In this document: piece after piece, positions 11,040 to 23,329 of the stretch
How positions within the stretch are numbered: the first letter of the stretch is position 1
How the letters are laid out: each line of letters starts with the position of its first letter
Made by a program: the position numbers and the translations under genes
Notes under the pieces: model-generated
Seen by the model: only the letters and a program-made list of their open reading frames with translations
What the model was told of the DNA's origin: nothing
Databases searched by the model: none
Assembly: GCA_035578905.1 (NCBI GenBank)
Contig: JAQJVL010000001.1
Span: 8,506,711 to 8,570,710 of the forward strand
DNA: 64,000 nt
Direction: 5' to 3'
Source of the DNA: Stictocephala bisonia
Taxonomy: Eukaryota; Arthropoda; Insecta; Hemiptera; Membracidae

Positions 11040-12015
11040 CTACACCACACAGGTGCAACACAAACTACCCCACCCCTCCACCACACTGGCACGACTTAGA
11101 CTAGCCTCCCCCTCCACCACACAAGTACGACGCAAACTACTCTTTTTCTCCACCACACTGGTGCAACGCAAACAACCCCAACCCTCCAGCACACTGGAAC
11201 GACTTGGCCTAGCCTCCCTCTCAACCACACTGGTACGAAGTAAACAACTCTCCTCCTCCCTCACACTAGTTCGACGTAAACTACCATCCCCTCCACCATA
11301 CTAGCACGACTTATATGTACGACGTAAACTAATCTCTACCTTCACCACACTGATACGACGTAAACTACTCTCCCTCTCCACCACACTGGTACGATGTAAA
11401 CTAACCTCCTCCACCAATTAGATATGACGTAAACTATATTCCCCTCCATCAAACTGGTACGATGTAAACTAACCTCCTCCACCAATTAGATATGACGTAA
11501 ACTATATTCCCCTCCATCACATTGGTACGATGTAAACTAATCTCCTCCACCAATTAGATATGACGTAAACTATATTCCCCTCCACCACACTGGTACGATG
11601 TAAACTAACCTCCTCCACCAATTAGATACGACGTAAACTATATTCCCCTCCATCACATTGGTACGATGTAAACTAATCTCCTCCACCAATTAGATATGAC
11701 GTAAACTATATTCCCCTCCACCACACTGGTACGATGTAAACTAATCTCCTCCACCAATTAGATATGACGTAAACTATATTCCCCTCCACCACACTGGTAC
11801 GATGTAAACTAACCTCCTCCACCAATTAGATATGACGTAAACTATATTCCCCTCCACCACACTGGTACGATGTAAACAAACCTCCTCCACCAATTAGATA
11901 TGACGTAAACTATATTCCCCTCCACCACACTGGTACGATGTAAACTAATCTCCTCCACCAATTAGATATGACGTAAACTATATTCCCCTCCATCACATTG
12001 GTACGATGTAAACTT
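11040..12015. repeat. 68-bp tandem array (diverged about 34-bp half units)
   Basis: Regular 68-bp units from about 11400 (ccaccaattagatatgacgt plus actatattcccctccacc and tggtacgatgtaaactaa). From 11040 to 11400 there are older 33-36-bp units (ccaccacactggtacgacg). The 135-aa frame across the older part is periodic Thr/Ser/Pro-rich and does not look like a protein. Confidence 0.9.
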
Positions 12016-14695
12016 AGACTACCCTCCATACGTCCATCACACTTGTAAGGCATAGACTATCCTCCATACATCTATACTTTGTGTACCATTACACTTTCCT
12101 TGGCCTTATCTAACCTATGTTTGGAGACCATTTCTAATAATTATAGTAAAAACTTGTTTGCTATAACACATTCCTTGCCTACCATCTCCTTGCCTCTCCT
12201 ATGTTGGGAAGAAAATCCTACCAACCATTGTGCCGTTTGCACGGTTAACGTCGTCTCTGGGATAGCCTCTAGTTCCTCTACGTAAGGTTTCGTTTGTGAG
12301 TCGCTGTTTTGTTTCTTCCTTTCTTTCCTTGTAGTCTTCTCGTTTTCATTTTCCTGTCTGTCATCATCTTCATGAGTGGCTAATTTTGTTTTGGTCTTCG
12401 GCTGCAGGGTCCGTGAGAGGAGGCGGATTGTCACCTGCGTTGCCTTTCCACCTTGATGTCACCTGGATACGTAGTACCTTGGGCTGAGCGGACCACTAAA
12501 CCTTTTTTTGAGGCCCAGATGGAGCAGTCACATACACCCCTTTCCTCGCTGCGACCTTGTCTCTGCTTCTCCAGGCAAAATACTTCTGCATGCAGATGAA
12601 TCCCACTCCATTCTCTTCAACCCCTCTCGGCCAGTGTTTTTATTTGAAGTTATGAAGAATCTAAGCGGTGGGGAATTTTGTGTTATTGTGGTGGGACAGT
12701 TATTACGTATTGCGTTTAGGGGTGGGATTTTTTCGGTATAAAGGAGAGACCATTTTTATTTTATTTTATGTTTTTTTTTTTTTAATTTGATTGTTGTTAC
12801 TGCTCGAGAATTTTTGAGTTCTTCCCATTAGGAGCCGCCCTGTTTCGCCATCAGTATTCGATGAATTTATTAACTTAAACTTTTTGTATTATTTTGTAAC
12901 CCTTCCAAATTGGTTAACCTTCGCATTTTAGTTTCCGAGGTCCCGTAGGTGCAGCTGATTCAACTAATTTTCATTTGTAGTTTAATTACTTGTGTTATTT
13001 ATTTATATTTTTAGAATTTATGCATTTATAACTTTCCTTGTAGTTGTTATGGTTTTGGTTGTTTATTATGATGTTATGTTTGAGGGTTTTCAGGCTTGTT
13101 TGTTGTAACTGTTTCCTCGTATTTATTTTTTGTACATTTTTATGTATTGTTATTCAGATGTCGATAAGTTTTAGAATAGGCATATAAAAAAAAGTTGTTA
13201 ATCAGTCATAAATGGACATCAGCCTTTTTTCCATAAAAGTTTCTTTCTTTTAAATTTCCTGTTCTCTTTTCTATTTATATTTTAACAAACAATCTTCTGG
13301 CTATAACTTGTTTTTTTCTTTCCCCTTCTAGGTCCGGTGCCTTCGCAATCACCCTCAGTAGGGTCAGTTTGTTGAGTGAGGGTGGGTTGCACCATAAGCT
13401 ATACCTTGTCTACCATTTTAGATTTCTTGCCATCTCCTTGCCTCACCTATATTGGGAAACCTTTCCTACCAATTATCAGCCGTACCTTGTCCACCATAAT
13501 ACATTACTAGCCTACCAAAAGGGCTATATCGTCTGTTTGACGAGGATATTGTGCTTACAGCTCCAGCTAAATGGGACAGTGAAGTCATGTGGTTGTCAGA
13601 TCGCCTTATTCACAAAACTGCCAAGTGCACGCAGCCCCGACCCACCTTCATTAAATCATCTACTTATAACAAACCCAATCTTGTTATCCACATAAAATTT
13701 ACGCTAAACCAGAGATAAAATGATGGGAATACAACAGTATTTATTATATGAAATTAAAATGGACATTAAACAAATTAAATTTAAATAATAACCACCATTT
13801 TATGCTTTTCAGTTCAAACATGAAAAAGTTGAATACACGAGAAGTATGATCTTTTTTTTTCAAGGAAAAGATTTTCAGTAAGAAAGTTGTAATAACATCC
13901 AAAATTAATAAAGTTTTTTTCAAATAATGTTTATACGACCACTCCATATGCAATTTTTATCAGTTAAACGTACGTGCGACGCTCTCTTAAGTCCTGGCAA
14001 CTACCGCTCCTTGAAATGCCGAGCAGTCTGAAAATTGTTGACCATTGTCTGTTTTAAATGAAATAAATTCATATCCTTCGTTCTGTTCTTAACCAGCCAG
14101 ACTTTTTATTCTTCTACAAGACGACAATTTACTGTGAGTCTGTACTGAGTGGAGACAACAGTCTGTTTAACAGCTTTGTTTGAGGGTCAAGTGCTTTGCA
14201 ATAAGTCGGTAATATGTAAAAATTCTTGTTAAATGAAATGTCTGAATAATTTGTGTAAACATTTAGAATAAAAGTGTATATCAACGAGAAAGCTGGCTGT
14301 AGAAAGATAAGTGTAGGTTAGTAGAGAGGGGGCGGGGTAATGGAGCATACAGAAGGGGTGCAATTCAGCACGCTGCGGGGGCGCTACTGTCATAGCCACA
14401 TACTGAATTTAAATGACCTTCAAATGCCCTCCAACCGTTTTCCTTTATATGGACCACCAATAACTAAGCGAACAATTTTGCTAAAATATGCCAAAATTCA
14501 ACTTCCATGAAGTGCCCTTATTTCTTGGGTTACATGTATACACCAACAACTCACATTTCTTGGAGTGCCATTAGTTATATTTTAGTTTCTCTAAATATTT
14601 ATACCTCCACATATTCCTTTAAGTCCTCAACCAAAGGTTAGTTTACTCATTTAACCGTTGTCTTAAATGTGAGATTGATGTAAAATCTTTTATTT
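12016..14695. other. Region without recognised gene; possible old repeat
   Basis: Two related blocks at about 12085-12235 and 13400-13510 share tgccatctccttgcct and ctatgttgggaa-type sequence, suggesting a diverged duplication. The 12.3-12.75 kb part is more GC-rich than its surroundings and looks like retroelement untranslated sequence, but I could not assign it. The small ORFs here have no recognisable domain. Confidence 0.4.
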
Positions 14696-14699
14696 CAGT

Positions 14700-16075
14700 C
14701 TCTGGAATAGCCTACAAACAGGTCGTAATTGTAGCAACTCCCCTTTATGACCCTTTGGGACACTAGGATTAACACAAGAAAAAATGTCGCAGCTCAAGTA
14801 ATAGTTTGGGACTCTTTGCGTAGCTGTGATTACAGCAGGTTGTAATTGTCGCAACTCATACAGTAGTCAGGTGACCATTTGGAACATTGGGAATATCGCA
14901 GGTAATAACTGTCGCAATTCGTACAATAGAAAGGGACCCTTTGGAACATTGGGATTATCGCAGGTAATAACTGTCGCAATTCGTACAATTATCAGGGGAC
15001 CCTTTGGAACATTGGGATTAACTCAGGTAGTAGTTGTCGCAACTCGTACAACAGTCAGGGAACCTTTCGAAACACTGGGATTATCTCAGTTAGAAGTTGT
15101 CGCAATTCGTACAATAGTCAGGTGACCATTTGGAACATTGGGATTATCGCAGGTAATAACTGTCGCAATTCGTACAATAGTCAGGGGACCTTTCGGAACA
15201 CTGGGATTATCTCAGTTAGAAGTTGTCGCAACTCGTACAATAGTCAGGGGACCCTTTGGAACATTGGGATTACCACATGTAGTAATTGTCGCAACTCGTA
15301 CAACAGTCAGGTGCGACAATTACTGCAGGTAGTAATTGAAACACTGGAATTACCACAGGTAGTAATTGTCGCAACACGTACAATAGTTAGGGGACTCTTT
15401 GAAACACTGATATTACCGAAGTTAGTAGTTGTCGCAACTCGTACAACAGTCAGAAGATCCTTTCGAACACTGGGATTACCAAATGTAGTAATTGTCGCAA
15501 CTCGTACAATAGTCAGGGGACCCGTTCGAACACTGGGATTATCACAAGTAGTAATTGTCACAACTCGCACAACAGTCAGGTGACCCTTTGAAACACTGGA
15601 ATTATCGCAGGTAGTAGTTGTCGCAACTCGTACAACAGTCAGGGGATCCTTTAGAACACTAGGATTACCACAGGTAGTAGTTTTCGCAAATCGTACAACA
15701 GTCAGGGGACCATTTGGAACACTGGGATTATCTCAGGTACCAGTTGTCGCAACTCGTACAACAGTCAGGGGATCCTTTAGAACACTAGGATTACCACAGG
15801 TAGTAGTTTTCGCAACTCGTACAACAGTCAGGGGACCATTTGGAACACTGGGACTATCTCAGGTAGCAGTTGTCGCAACTCGTACAACAGTCAGGGGACC
15901 ATTTGGAACAGTGGGACTATCTCAGGTAGCAGTTGTCGCAACTCGTACCACAGTCAGGGGACCATTTGGAACACTGGGAAAATCTCAGGTAGCAGTTGTC
16001 GCAACTCGTACAACAGTCAGAGGATCCTTTGGAGTACTAGGATTACCGCTAGTAATAATTGTTGCAACCTGTAAT
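14700..16075. repeat. 63-bp tandem array
   Basis: About 22 units of 63 bp, each with ttgtcgcaactcgtacaaca, gtcaggggaccatttggaac and actgggattatctcaggtag. Unit phases at 15036, 15099 and 15162 confirm the period. Because 63 is divisible by three, the frames remain open (repeating VATRTTVRGPFGTLGLSQ). This is a consequence of the period. Homogeneity increases toward the right end (15600-16030). Confidence 0.92.
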
Positions 16076-16724
16076 ATATGTTATGACATTATTTTATAGA
16101 ATCTATATTTGATAAAAAGTATACTTAATAAATGCCAGACATGTGATTGCATGTTCGTGTACTATATTGTATTATATATTATTGAAAGAGAATAAATGAT
16201 CTAATCTAAAATAACCTTTGAACTGTCAGCGTAGAGTAGTTGTTATATCCTGCTACGGTGGTTCAGGGGTGGTTAATAAATCACTGGTCTGCACAATTCA
16301 ATGACAGTGTTTCAATTATTCATAATTATTTTTGGACACAGAACTGCTCTAATAATTTATATTCAACACCTGTTAGCTTATATTGATCCTAAATTCAATG
16401 AATAATGTAGTATCTTTATTTCAAATAAAGTACTTCGAGTCCATCCTCAATGTTATAAAAGTATAATATTCATATTTATTCTAACATTTACAGATAATAT
16501 TACGCTCATATATTAGTATATATTAATGATATGAATGAACAATGATGTTAAACAAAATCATCTATTTATTTACAGAATACAGATTTTAATTCTTCAATAA
16601 ATATATAATTAAATAGAATTTGCTTTAATTGTGAAGGGAAAACTGAGTGTACTTAACTCATTCTTATACATATACCGTATATATAGATATGTATATGCCG
16701 GTAATATTATAACAGGAATACACA
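16076..16724. other. No feature recognised
   Basis: AT-rich DNA between two arrays, with no coding signal. Confidence 0.5.
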
Positions 16725-19700
16725 ATGTCATTAGGTTTTACATCATAGGTATATAATATGATAGTAGGGTTTAAAGGAAATATTTAATGACATTAGTAGG
16801 TGTTTTATAAGGTGAGAACGATTTATTTTCCAACCTTGTTATACCCATTCCCCATAGATTACTTATCAATGTTGGGAACTTATCAGATAGAGTAAGGGGG
16901 AACCAGTACAGGACAAAGTGAGTATTACAGATAAAAACTGACTATCAAGGCCAGGATTCGATCCTGCACTATCTCTAACTCAGGGAAAAGGTCCAGACGT
17001 CTTAGACCGCTCGGCCACTGGCTCTCTATAGATAGGAATTCATTATGATAGTAAGTTTTAACAGAATCACATAATGGCATTGGGTATTAATGAGAATATA
17101 CTATGATATTAGATTTTAACGAGGATATTCTATGACATTAGGTTTTAATGAGAATATACTATGATATTAGATTTTAACGAGGATATTCTATGACATTAGG
17201 TTTTTACGAGAATAAACTATGATATTATATTTTCACGAGGGTATCTTATGACATTAGGTTTTAATGAGAATATACTATGATATTAGATTTTAACGAGGAT
17301 ATTCTATGACATTAGGTTTTTACGAGAATAAACTATGATATTATATTTTCACGAGGGTATCCTATGACATTAGGTTTTAATGAGAATATACTATGATATT
17401 AGATTTTAACGAGGATATTCTATGACATTAGGTTTTTACGAGAGTAAACTATGATATTATATTTACACGAGAGTATCCTATGACATTAGGTTTTAATGAG
17501 AATATACTATGATGTTAGGTTTTGATGAGGATATTCTATGCCATTAGGTTTTTACGAGAATAAACTATGATATTATATTTTAACGAGGGTATCCTATGAC
17601 ATTAGGTTTTAATGAGAATATAACATGATACTAGGTTTTAATGAGGATATTCTATGCCATTAGGGTTTTATGAGACTAAACTATGATACTATATTTTAAC
17701 GAGGGTATCCTATGACATTAGGTTTTAATGAGAATAAAACATGATACTAGGTTTTAATGAGGATATTCTATGCCATTAGGTTTTTACGAGAATAAACTAT
17801 GATATTATATTTTAACGAGGGTATCCTATGGCATTAGGTTTTAATGAGAATATACCATGATACTAGGTTATAAAGAGGATATTCTATGCCATTAGGTTTT
17901 AACGAAAATATACCATGATACTAGGTTTTAATGAGGATATTCTATGCCATTAGGTTTTTACGAGAATAAACTATAATATTATATTTTAACGAGGGTATCC
18001 TATGACATTTGGTTTTAATGAGAATATACCATTATACTAGGTTATAATGAGGATATTCTATGCCATTAGGTTTTTACGAGAATAAACTATGACATTAGAT
18101 TTTAACGAGAGAATTCTATGACATTAGGTTATAATGAGAATATTCTATGATGTTAGGTTTTAATGAGGATATTCTATGCCATTAGGTTTTTACGAGAATA
18201 AACTATGATATTATATTTTCACGAGGGTATCCTATGACATTAGGTTATAATGAGAATATTCTATGATGTTAGGTTTTAATGAGGATATTCTATGCCATTA
18301 GGTTTTTACGAGAATAAACTATGATATTATATTTTAACGAGGGAATCCTATGACATTAGGTTTTAATGAGAATATACCATGATACTAGGTTTTAATGAGG
18401 ATATTCTATGCCATTAGGTTTTTACGAGAATAAACTATGATATTATATTTTAACGAGGGTATCCTATGACATTAGGTTTCAATGAGAATATACTATGATG
18501 TTAGGTTTTAATGAGGATATTCTATGACATTCGGTTTTTACGAGAATAAACTATGACATTAGATTTTAACGAGATAATTCTATGACATTAAGTTTAATGA
18601 GAATATACTATGCTGTTAGGTTTTAATGAGGATATTCTATGCCATTAGGGTTTTACCAGACTAAACTATGATATTATATTTTCACGAGGGTATCCTATGA
18701 CATTAGGTTTTAATGAGAATATAACATGATACTAGGTTTTAATGAGGATATTATATGCCATTAGGTTTTTACAAGAATAAACTATAATATTATATTTTAA
18801 CGAGGGTATCCTATGAAGTTAGGTTTTAATGAGAATATACTATGATACTAGGTTATAATGAGGATATTCTATGCCATTAGGTTTTTACGAGAATAAACTA
18901 TGATATTATATTTTAAGGAGGGTATCCACATTAGGTTTTAATGAGAATATACCATGATACTAGGTTTTAATGAGGATATTCTATGCCATTAGGTTTTTAC
19001 GAGAATAAACTATAATATTATATTTTAACGAGGGTATCCTATGAAGTTAGGTTTTAATGAGAATATACCATGATACTAGGTTTTAATGAGGATATTCTAT
19101 GCCATTAGGTTTTTACGAGAATAAACTATAATATTATATTTTAACGAGGGTATCCTATGACATTAGGTTTTAATGAGAATATACCATGATAGTAGGTTTT
19201 AATGAGGATATTCTATGCCATTACGTTTTTACGAGAATAAACTATGATATTATATTTTAACGAGGGTATCCTATGACATTAGGTTTCAATGAGAATATAC
19301 TATGATGTTAGGTTTTAATGAGGATATTCTATGCCATTAGGTTTTTACGAGAATAAACTATGACATTAGATTTTAACGAGAGAATTCTATGACATTAAGT
19401 TTAATGAGAATATACTATGCTGTTAGGTTTTAATGAGGATATTCTATGCCATTAGGTTTTTACGAGAATAAACTATGATATTAGATTTTAACGAGAGTAT
19501 TCTATGACATTAGGTTTTAATGAAAATATACTATGATGTTAGGTTTTAATGAGGATATTTTATGCCATTAGGTTTTAATGAGGATATTTTATGTCATTAG
19601 GTTTTTACGAGAATAAACTATGATATTAGACTTTAACGAGGGTATTCTATGACATTAGGTTTTAATGAGAATATACTATGATATTAGATTTTAACGAGGG

Positions 19701-19865
19701 TATTCTATGACATTAGGTTTTAATGAGAATATACTATGATGTTAGGTTTTAATTGGAATATACTACGACATTAGGTTTTAATGAGAATATACTATGATGT
19801 TAGGTTTTAATTGGAATATACTACGACATTAGGCCTTAACGGGAATATACTATTATAATTAGTTT
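16725..19865. repeat. 29-bp satellite with 116-bp higher-order unit
   Basis: Monomers of 29 bp (tatgacattaggttttaatg plus agaatatac) run for about 3 kb. Four variants alternate in order: ttaatgagaatatac, ttaacgaggatattc, tttacgagaataaac and ttcacgagggtatcc, giving a 116-bp higher-order repeat. A SINE (16812-17026) is inserted near the left end, with older monomers on its left. A further monomer remnant lies at about 20385-20430. Confidence 0.92.
16812..17026 (-). mobile_element. tRNA-derived SINE, family 1 (copy 3), in satellite
   Basis: The minus-strand copy has head gagccagtggccgagcggtc, B box ggatcgaatcc-like and body. Satellite monomers are present on both sides, so it inserted into the 29-bp array after that array existed. 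Confidence 0.8.
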
Positions 19866-19869
19866 AACG

Positions 19870-20385
19870 GTAATAAATAAATAACTTTTCTTTATTGGGA
19901 GCGATTGTCATTTTACAATGCTGTTTACAATTACTCATTATACTTCAAACCAATCAACCACTATTAACTATGTACAATTTAAATCACTATGTACATGTCT
20001 TACTCATTTAATAATTAACTTTATAGGCCTATATAATAGGCTATTACATTAATTATTGCTGGCCTTATGACAATATTTGACAATTTTGTTTTTAAAACCT
20101 TTGACAGTAGAGATCTGATGTTATGGGGGAGATGGTTGTACAATCGTGAAGCAAAATACGAAAACTCTTCTGCTAATTTCCAGCCTCACCCCTGGAAAGT
20201 GAAGCTGGTTGGACTGCCGAGTGTCGTAGAGAGCAACCTCTGCCCGACGGTACTTCTCAGCCAGGTATTTTTGCTGACCCTCTGTCAGCACCCGGTTGAT
20301 CAGGAAACATGTTTGAATCCTGCATAAAGTGTCAGCATTCGTGATATTTGGAGCTTTACGAAAGACAGACTCATGGTCACGCTTA
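19870..20385 (-). mobile_element. LINE ORF2 C-terminal remnant
   Basis: A block between 29-bp monomers whose minus strand reads RLYNHLPHNIRSLLS and KVLKTKLSN. This is the pattern LYN.LP..IR.L.S...FK..L that ends the RT protein of CR1/Jockey-type LINEs. Frames are broken. It probably entered the satellite as a 5'-truncated insertion. Confidence 0.5.
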
Positions 20386-20621
20386 CAACATTAGGTCTTA
20401 ACGAGAATATACTGTGTTAATGGGTTTTAACAACTCAGTGGTAAAGTATATAATTATTATGTGTGTGGAAACGTTGCGTAACACAAATTGTTTTTTAATT
20501 AGCATAATACGTGTTGGTACATATACAGTACAAGTAAACGTCACACAACACAAATTTATTACAATATAAGCACAAAATGCACAAATATACTACAATACAA
20601 GCACAAAATGCACAAATATTA

Positions 20622-20664
20622 TGGTGATCGATTTCGGTGAACCACGCTCACCTTCCTCAGACCA
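20622..20664 (-). ncRNA. Hammerhead-like core, left palindrome arm
   Basis: Exact mirror of the 20709-20751 core on the opposite strand. Together the two arms give one core in transcripts of either direction. Confidence 0.55.
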
Positions 20665-20708
20665 GAGGGATTCACAAAAGAATCTTTTGATTCTTTTGTG
20701 AATCCCTC

Positions 20709-20751
20709 TGGTCTGAGGAAGGTGAGCGTGGTTCACCGAAATCGATCACCA
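20709..20751 (+). ncRNA. Hammerhead-like core, right palindrome arm
   Basis: TGGT (20709-20712), CTGAGGA (20713-20719), an extra A, GGTGA (20721-20725), 7-base loop, TCACC (20733-20737), GAAA (20738-20741), TCGATC with predicted cleavage after C20747, then ACCA (20748-20751). ACCA pairs perfectly with TGGT as stem I. The AT-C cleavage triplet fits NUH. Stem III is too short to close inside one molecule, as in PLE hammerheads thought to work as dimers. The extra A before stem II is a deviation. Confidence 0.55.
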
Positions 20752-20939
20752 TAATATTTGTGCATTTTGTGCTTGTATTGTAGTATATTTGTGCATTTTG
20801 TGCTTATATTGTAATAAATTTGTGTTGTGTGACGTTTACTTGTAATGTAACACAAATTAACACAATATTCTGATATAGGATCAAGGTGGTCCATTAACTG
20901 CGGTTACTGATTTTGTGCAACACGCAGCACCATCTACAG

Positions 20940-20995
20940 GCTATTCCTCTTGGTCTGAGGTGGTCGTGGCTTACCAAAATCAACTATGTACCTTT
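20940..20995 (+). ncRNA. Degenerate hammerhead-like core
   Basis: The order tggt-ctgagg-tggtcgtggcttacc-aaaa-tcaact resembles the intact core next door, but GAAA has become AAAA and the CTGAGGA box is damaged. This is an old copy and presumably dead. Confidence 0.35.
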
Positions 20996-21261
20996 TAGAA
21001 CTTATAATGCGTTTAACTTGGGTTGAGTAACGTTTAATAATTTGGAATTAACATAATACATATAAGAAGAAACTATAATTGTGACGATGACGCATATGAT
21101 GACTTATTGATACCTACTTGTTTGTTTGTATGTTCTGTTGATCTATCAATAGGCTAACTTTCATATAGTAACTCTCCTATTTCACCAGCATACAAAATAT
21201 TAATTTGAACTACAAACGCTTATTAGGCCTACTTTCATTTCCTTGATTGAGATGCTTTCAT
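20995..21261. other. No feature recognised
   Basis: AT-rich spacer before a SINE copy. Confidence 0.45.
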
Positions 21262-21497
21262 TTTTTTTTTTTTCAAGGAGAGGCCGAACTTCCTTCTTAA
21301 CCTTACTCTGCCCATTCCTCATAGACTATTGATCTGTGTGGGGAACTTATTCAGACAGAGTAAGAGGGCGAACCAGTACAGTACAAGGTGACTATTACTG
21401 ATAAATCTTCCAGTCTAGTCCGGATTTGAACCAGCTCTATCTCTAACCCAAGCTCAAAGTCTTGACACCTAAGACCGCTCGGCCACCGGCTCGCCCC
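21262..21497 (-). mobile_element. tRNA-derived SINE, family 1 (copy 4)
   Basis: A near full-length minus-strand copy: head ggcgagccggtggccgagcg ... ctaaggtgtcaagac, B box GGTTCAAATCC, body and an A-rich tail (poly-T on the plus strand at 21260-21271). Confidence 0.82.
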
Positions 21498-22049
21498 TAA
21501 TAATGAGATGCTTACCAAAACTGTTCGTAAAAAGTAAGAAGTACGTAATACAACAACTACATCAACTACTGATTTTTTTACAATTTTAAATGATACTATG
21601 TGTATATCAAGTGTATATAACCCCAAGTATTTATCGCACTCAATGTTCTTCCTACGGAACTGATGTGGCTAAAATAATTACTACATAGTAATCAGTTTAA
21701 AAAATAACGATAAACTTAACAACAGTGGGTGTGTTGGGGGGGGGGGGTTCTGAAGCCCATACACGTTCGGTGATATTGATTCGCTACCCACCCATAAAGT
21801 GTCTAATTATCAATGTGAAACGTAAATCATTGATATACAAACATTTGTATTTTTATTTTCAACCATTGATGACATCCCTAACTCCTGGCTAGAAGACAAA
21901 CAAAAATATCCATCATCTTTTAGAGATCCTAAGCTTTGAAAAATAATAGCTCCTGACAAGATAATAGTAATGACATAAAAAGATAATCAATATCTTAGTA
22001 AAATCGTAGTAACTTAGTGAATAAAATAAAATAGATTTTAATTAGTATA

Positions 22050-22285
22050 ATATGAGTTGGCACATATACAGTACACGTGGGTGGACGTCACACAGTGCAA
22101 ATATATTTCAGTATAAGCACAAAATATTCTTTTGTGAATCCCCCTGGTCTGAGGAATGTGAGCGTGGTTCACCGAAATTGATCACCACAATATTTGTGCA
22201 TTTTGTACTTGTATTGTAATATATTTGTGCATTTTGTGCCTATATTGTAATATATTTGTGTTGTGTGACGTTAATTTGTACTGTG
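22050..22285 (+). mobile_element. Second inverted PLE terminal repeat, internally deleted
   Basis: The left flank (agtataatatgagttggcacatatacagtac, in parts) matches that of the 20.5 kb palindrome. A short inverted arm (gacgtcacacagtgcaaata...aagcacaaaat) then jumps directly into the plus-oriented arm with the core and the tgtgacgtt end. So it is the same element type with most of one arm deleted. The similarity of the left flanks at the two loci suggests the inverted pair, not the single repeat, is the unit that was mobilised. Confidence 0.7.
22145..22187 (+). ncRNA. Hammerhead-like core in 22.1 kb copy
   Basis: TGGT-CTGAGGA-A-TGTGA-loop-TCACC-GAAA-TTGATC|ACCA. Stem I, CTGAGGA, GAAA and the ATC cleavage triplet are intact. 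The first pair of stem II is lost. Confidence 0.45.
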
Positions 22286-22476
22286 AAAAATAATATATTT
22301 AATTCAGTAGTAACGATAGTTCTAAGATACGGGGTCAGTTGGTCCAGTGGACAATGTAGGGCCTACCCAGGTTTTGAAAACAATGAACTGTTTACAATGA
22401 ATGAATCACTGAGTGCCAATTTGTATAATCAGAACTAAATTCTTAGATTATACAAAGAGGAACTTGCTATTCCATT

Positions 22477-23328
22477 CAGTGGCTTAACTATGAGGGGGGA
22501 GATAGAGCCCCCCTAAAAAAATTATAAAAAAATCATCTACCAGTAAAAGGCTTAACGATTGAAATACAGTACTGAAATTAAATATCTTCGTTTTCATTAG
22601 CAGACTTATTTAAATTAATAGTTTTGTTGTGTAACTAATAACAAATCAACATTCAACATTAACTAACTAGCGAGAATATTTCACCATATAGAATTGTACA
22701 TAACTCTTATAGAATGTGAACTCATATGCCTACAGATGAGGGCTACCAAACCCCTCTGGGGCCATAGTTGACCGGCCAGCCTGTAGTGTTCCCAAGTGTT
22801 CACCGGGAAATCAATATTTCATTTCACCGGACGAAGTTATTGACTATATGTCGAAAAACAAAGGATATTCTGGTTATTCTATTGATGTATCTTAATCAAT
22901 TCTCTATCACCTATTTTTTTAACTGCAAAATGATTTTCTAAAATGTTAATGTACCGTAATAAAACAATGTTTTTTTATTTTCCTACTGTTATTCATTGCT
23001 GTTCTTGCACTTTAAAATCATTTATTCAAACCAATATTTTAATTCTTGTTTGATGTCTGCTATGTGCTTGAATAGTTAACTGATAGGATGGATCCATAAA
23101 TTACCAGTAAATTAAATCTAACATACAAATTTTAATCAGGTAGCACTAATAAATTTGGTAAAAACTACGTTCTTTAATCGGTGTGAAAAGCTTTGTTTAA
23201 TTAAGTGCTTATTCTAACAGTTTTCCTAACGTTCAAAATAGAGCCCTCATAACCCCCTCCCCCCCCTGCAGTGAGTACTTGATTCACTCCAACCCCTTCT
23301 AAAGGCAAGGCAAATGTTATACCACTTT
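22477..23328. mobile_element. Non-autonomous hAT-like element, diverged copy
   Basis: Begins CAGTGGCTTAACTATGAGG and ends near ggcaaatgttataccact. It shares internal blocks (ttgcactttaaaatcattta; ataacccccnccc..gcagtgagtacttga) with the better-bounded copy at 43814-44439. An unrelated block at about 22740-22850 appears only here. No clear target duplication. Confidence 0.6.
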
Positions 23329-23329
23329 T

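Larger units (their letters stand above)
20529..20844. repeat. Perfect 156-bp palindrome of a PLE terminal repeat
   Basis: Arms 20529-20684 and 20689-20844 are exact reverse complements around a 4-base loop (TTTT). Each arm is a complete copy of the PLE-type terminal repeat: ttcttttgtgaatccctctg, the hammerhead-like core, two tttgtgcattttgtgcttat-type repeats and tgtgacgtttacttgta. The absence of mismatches points to a very recent origin or ongoing homogenisation. Confidence 0.95.

Noticed and set aside
14700..16075. CRISPR-like appearance of regular repeats
   Set aside because: Eukaryotic context, no constant-repeat/variable-spacer pattern, no cas genes. It is a simple tandem array.
14826..16099. 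Frames encoding repeating VATRTTVRGPFGTLGL-type peptides
   Set aside because: 63-bp period; no start context, signal or domain; both strands are open.
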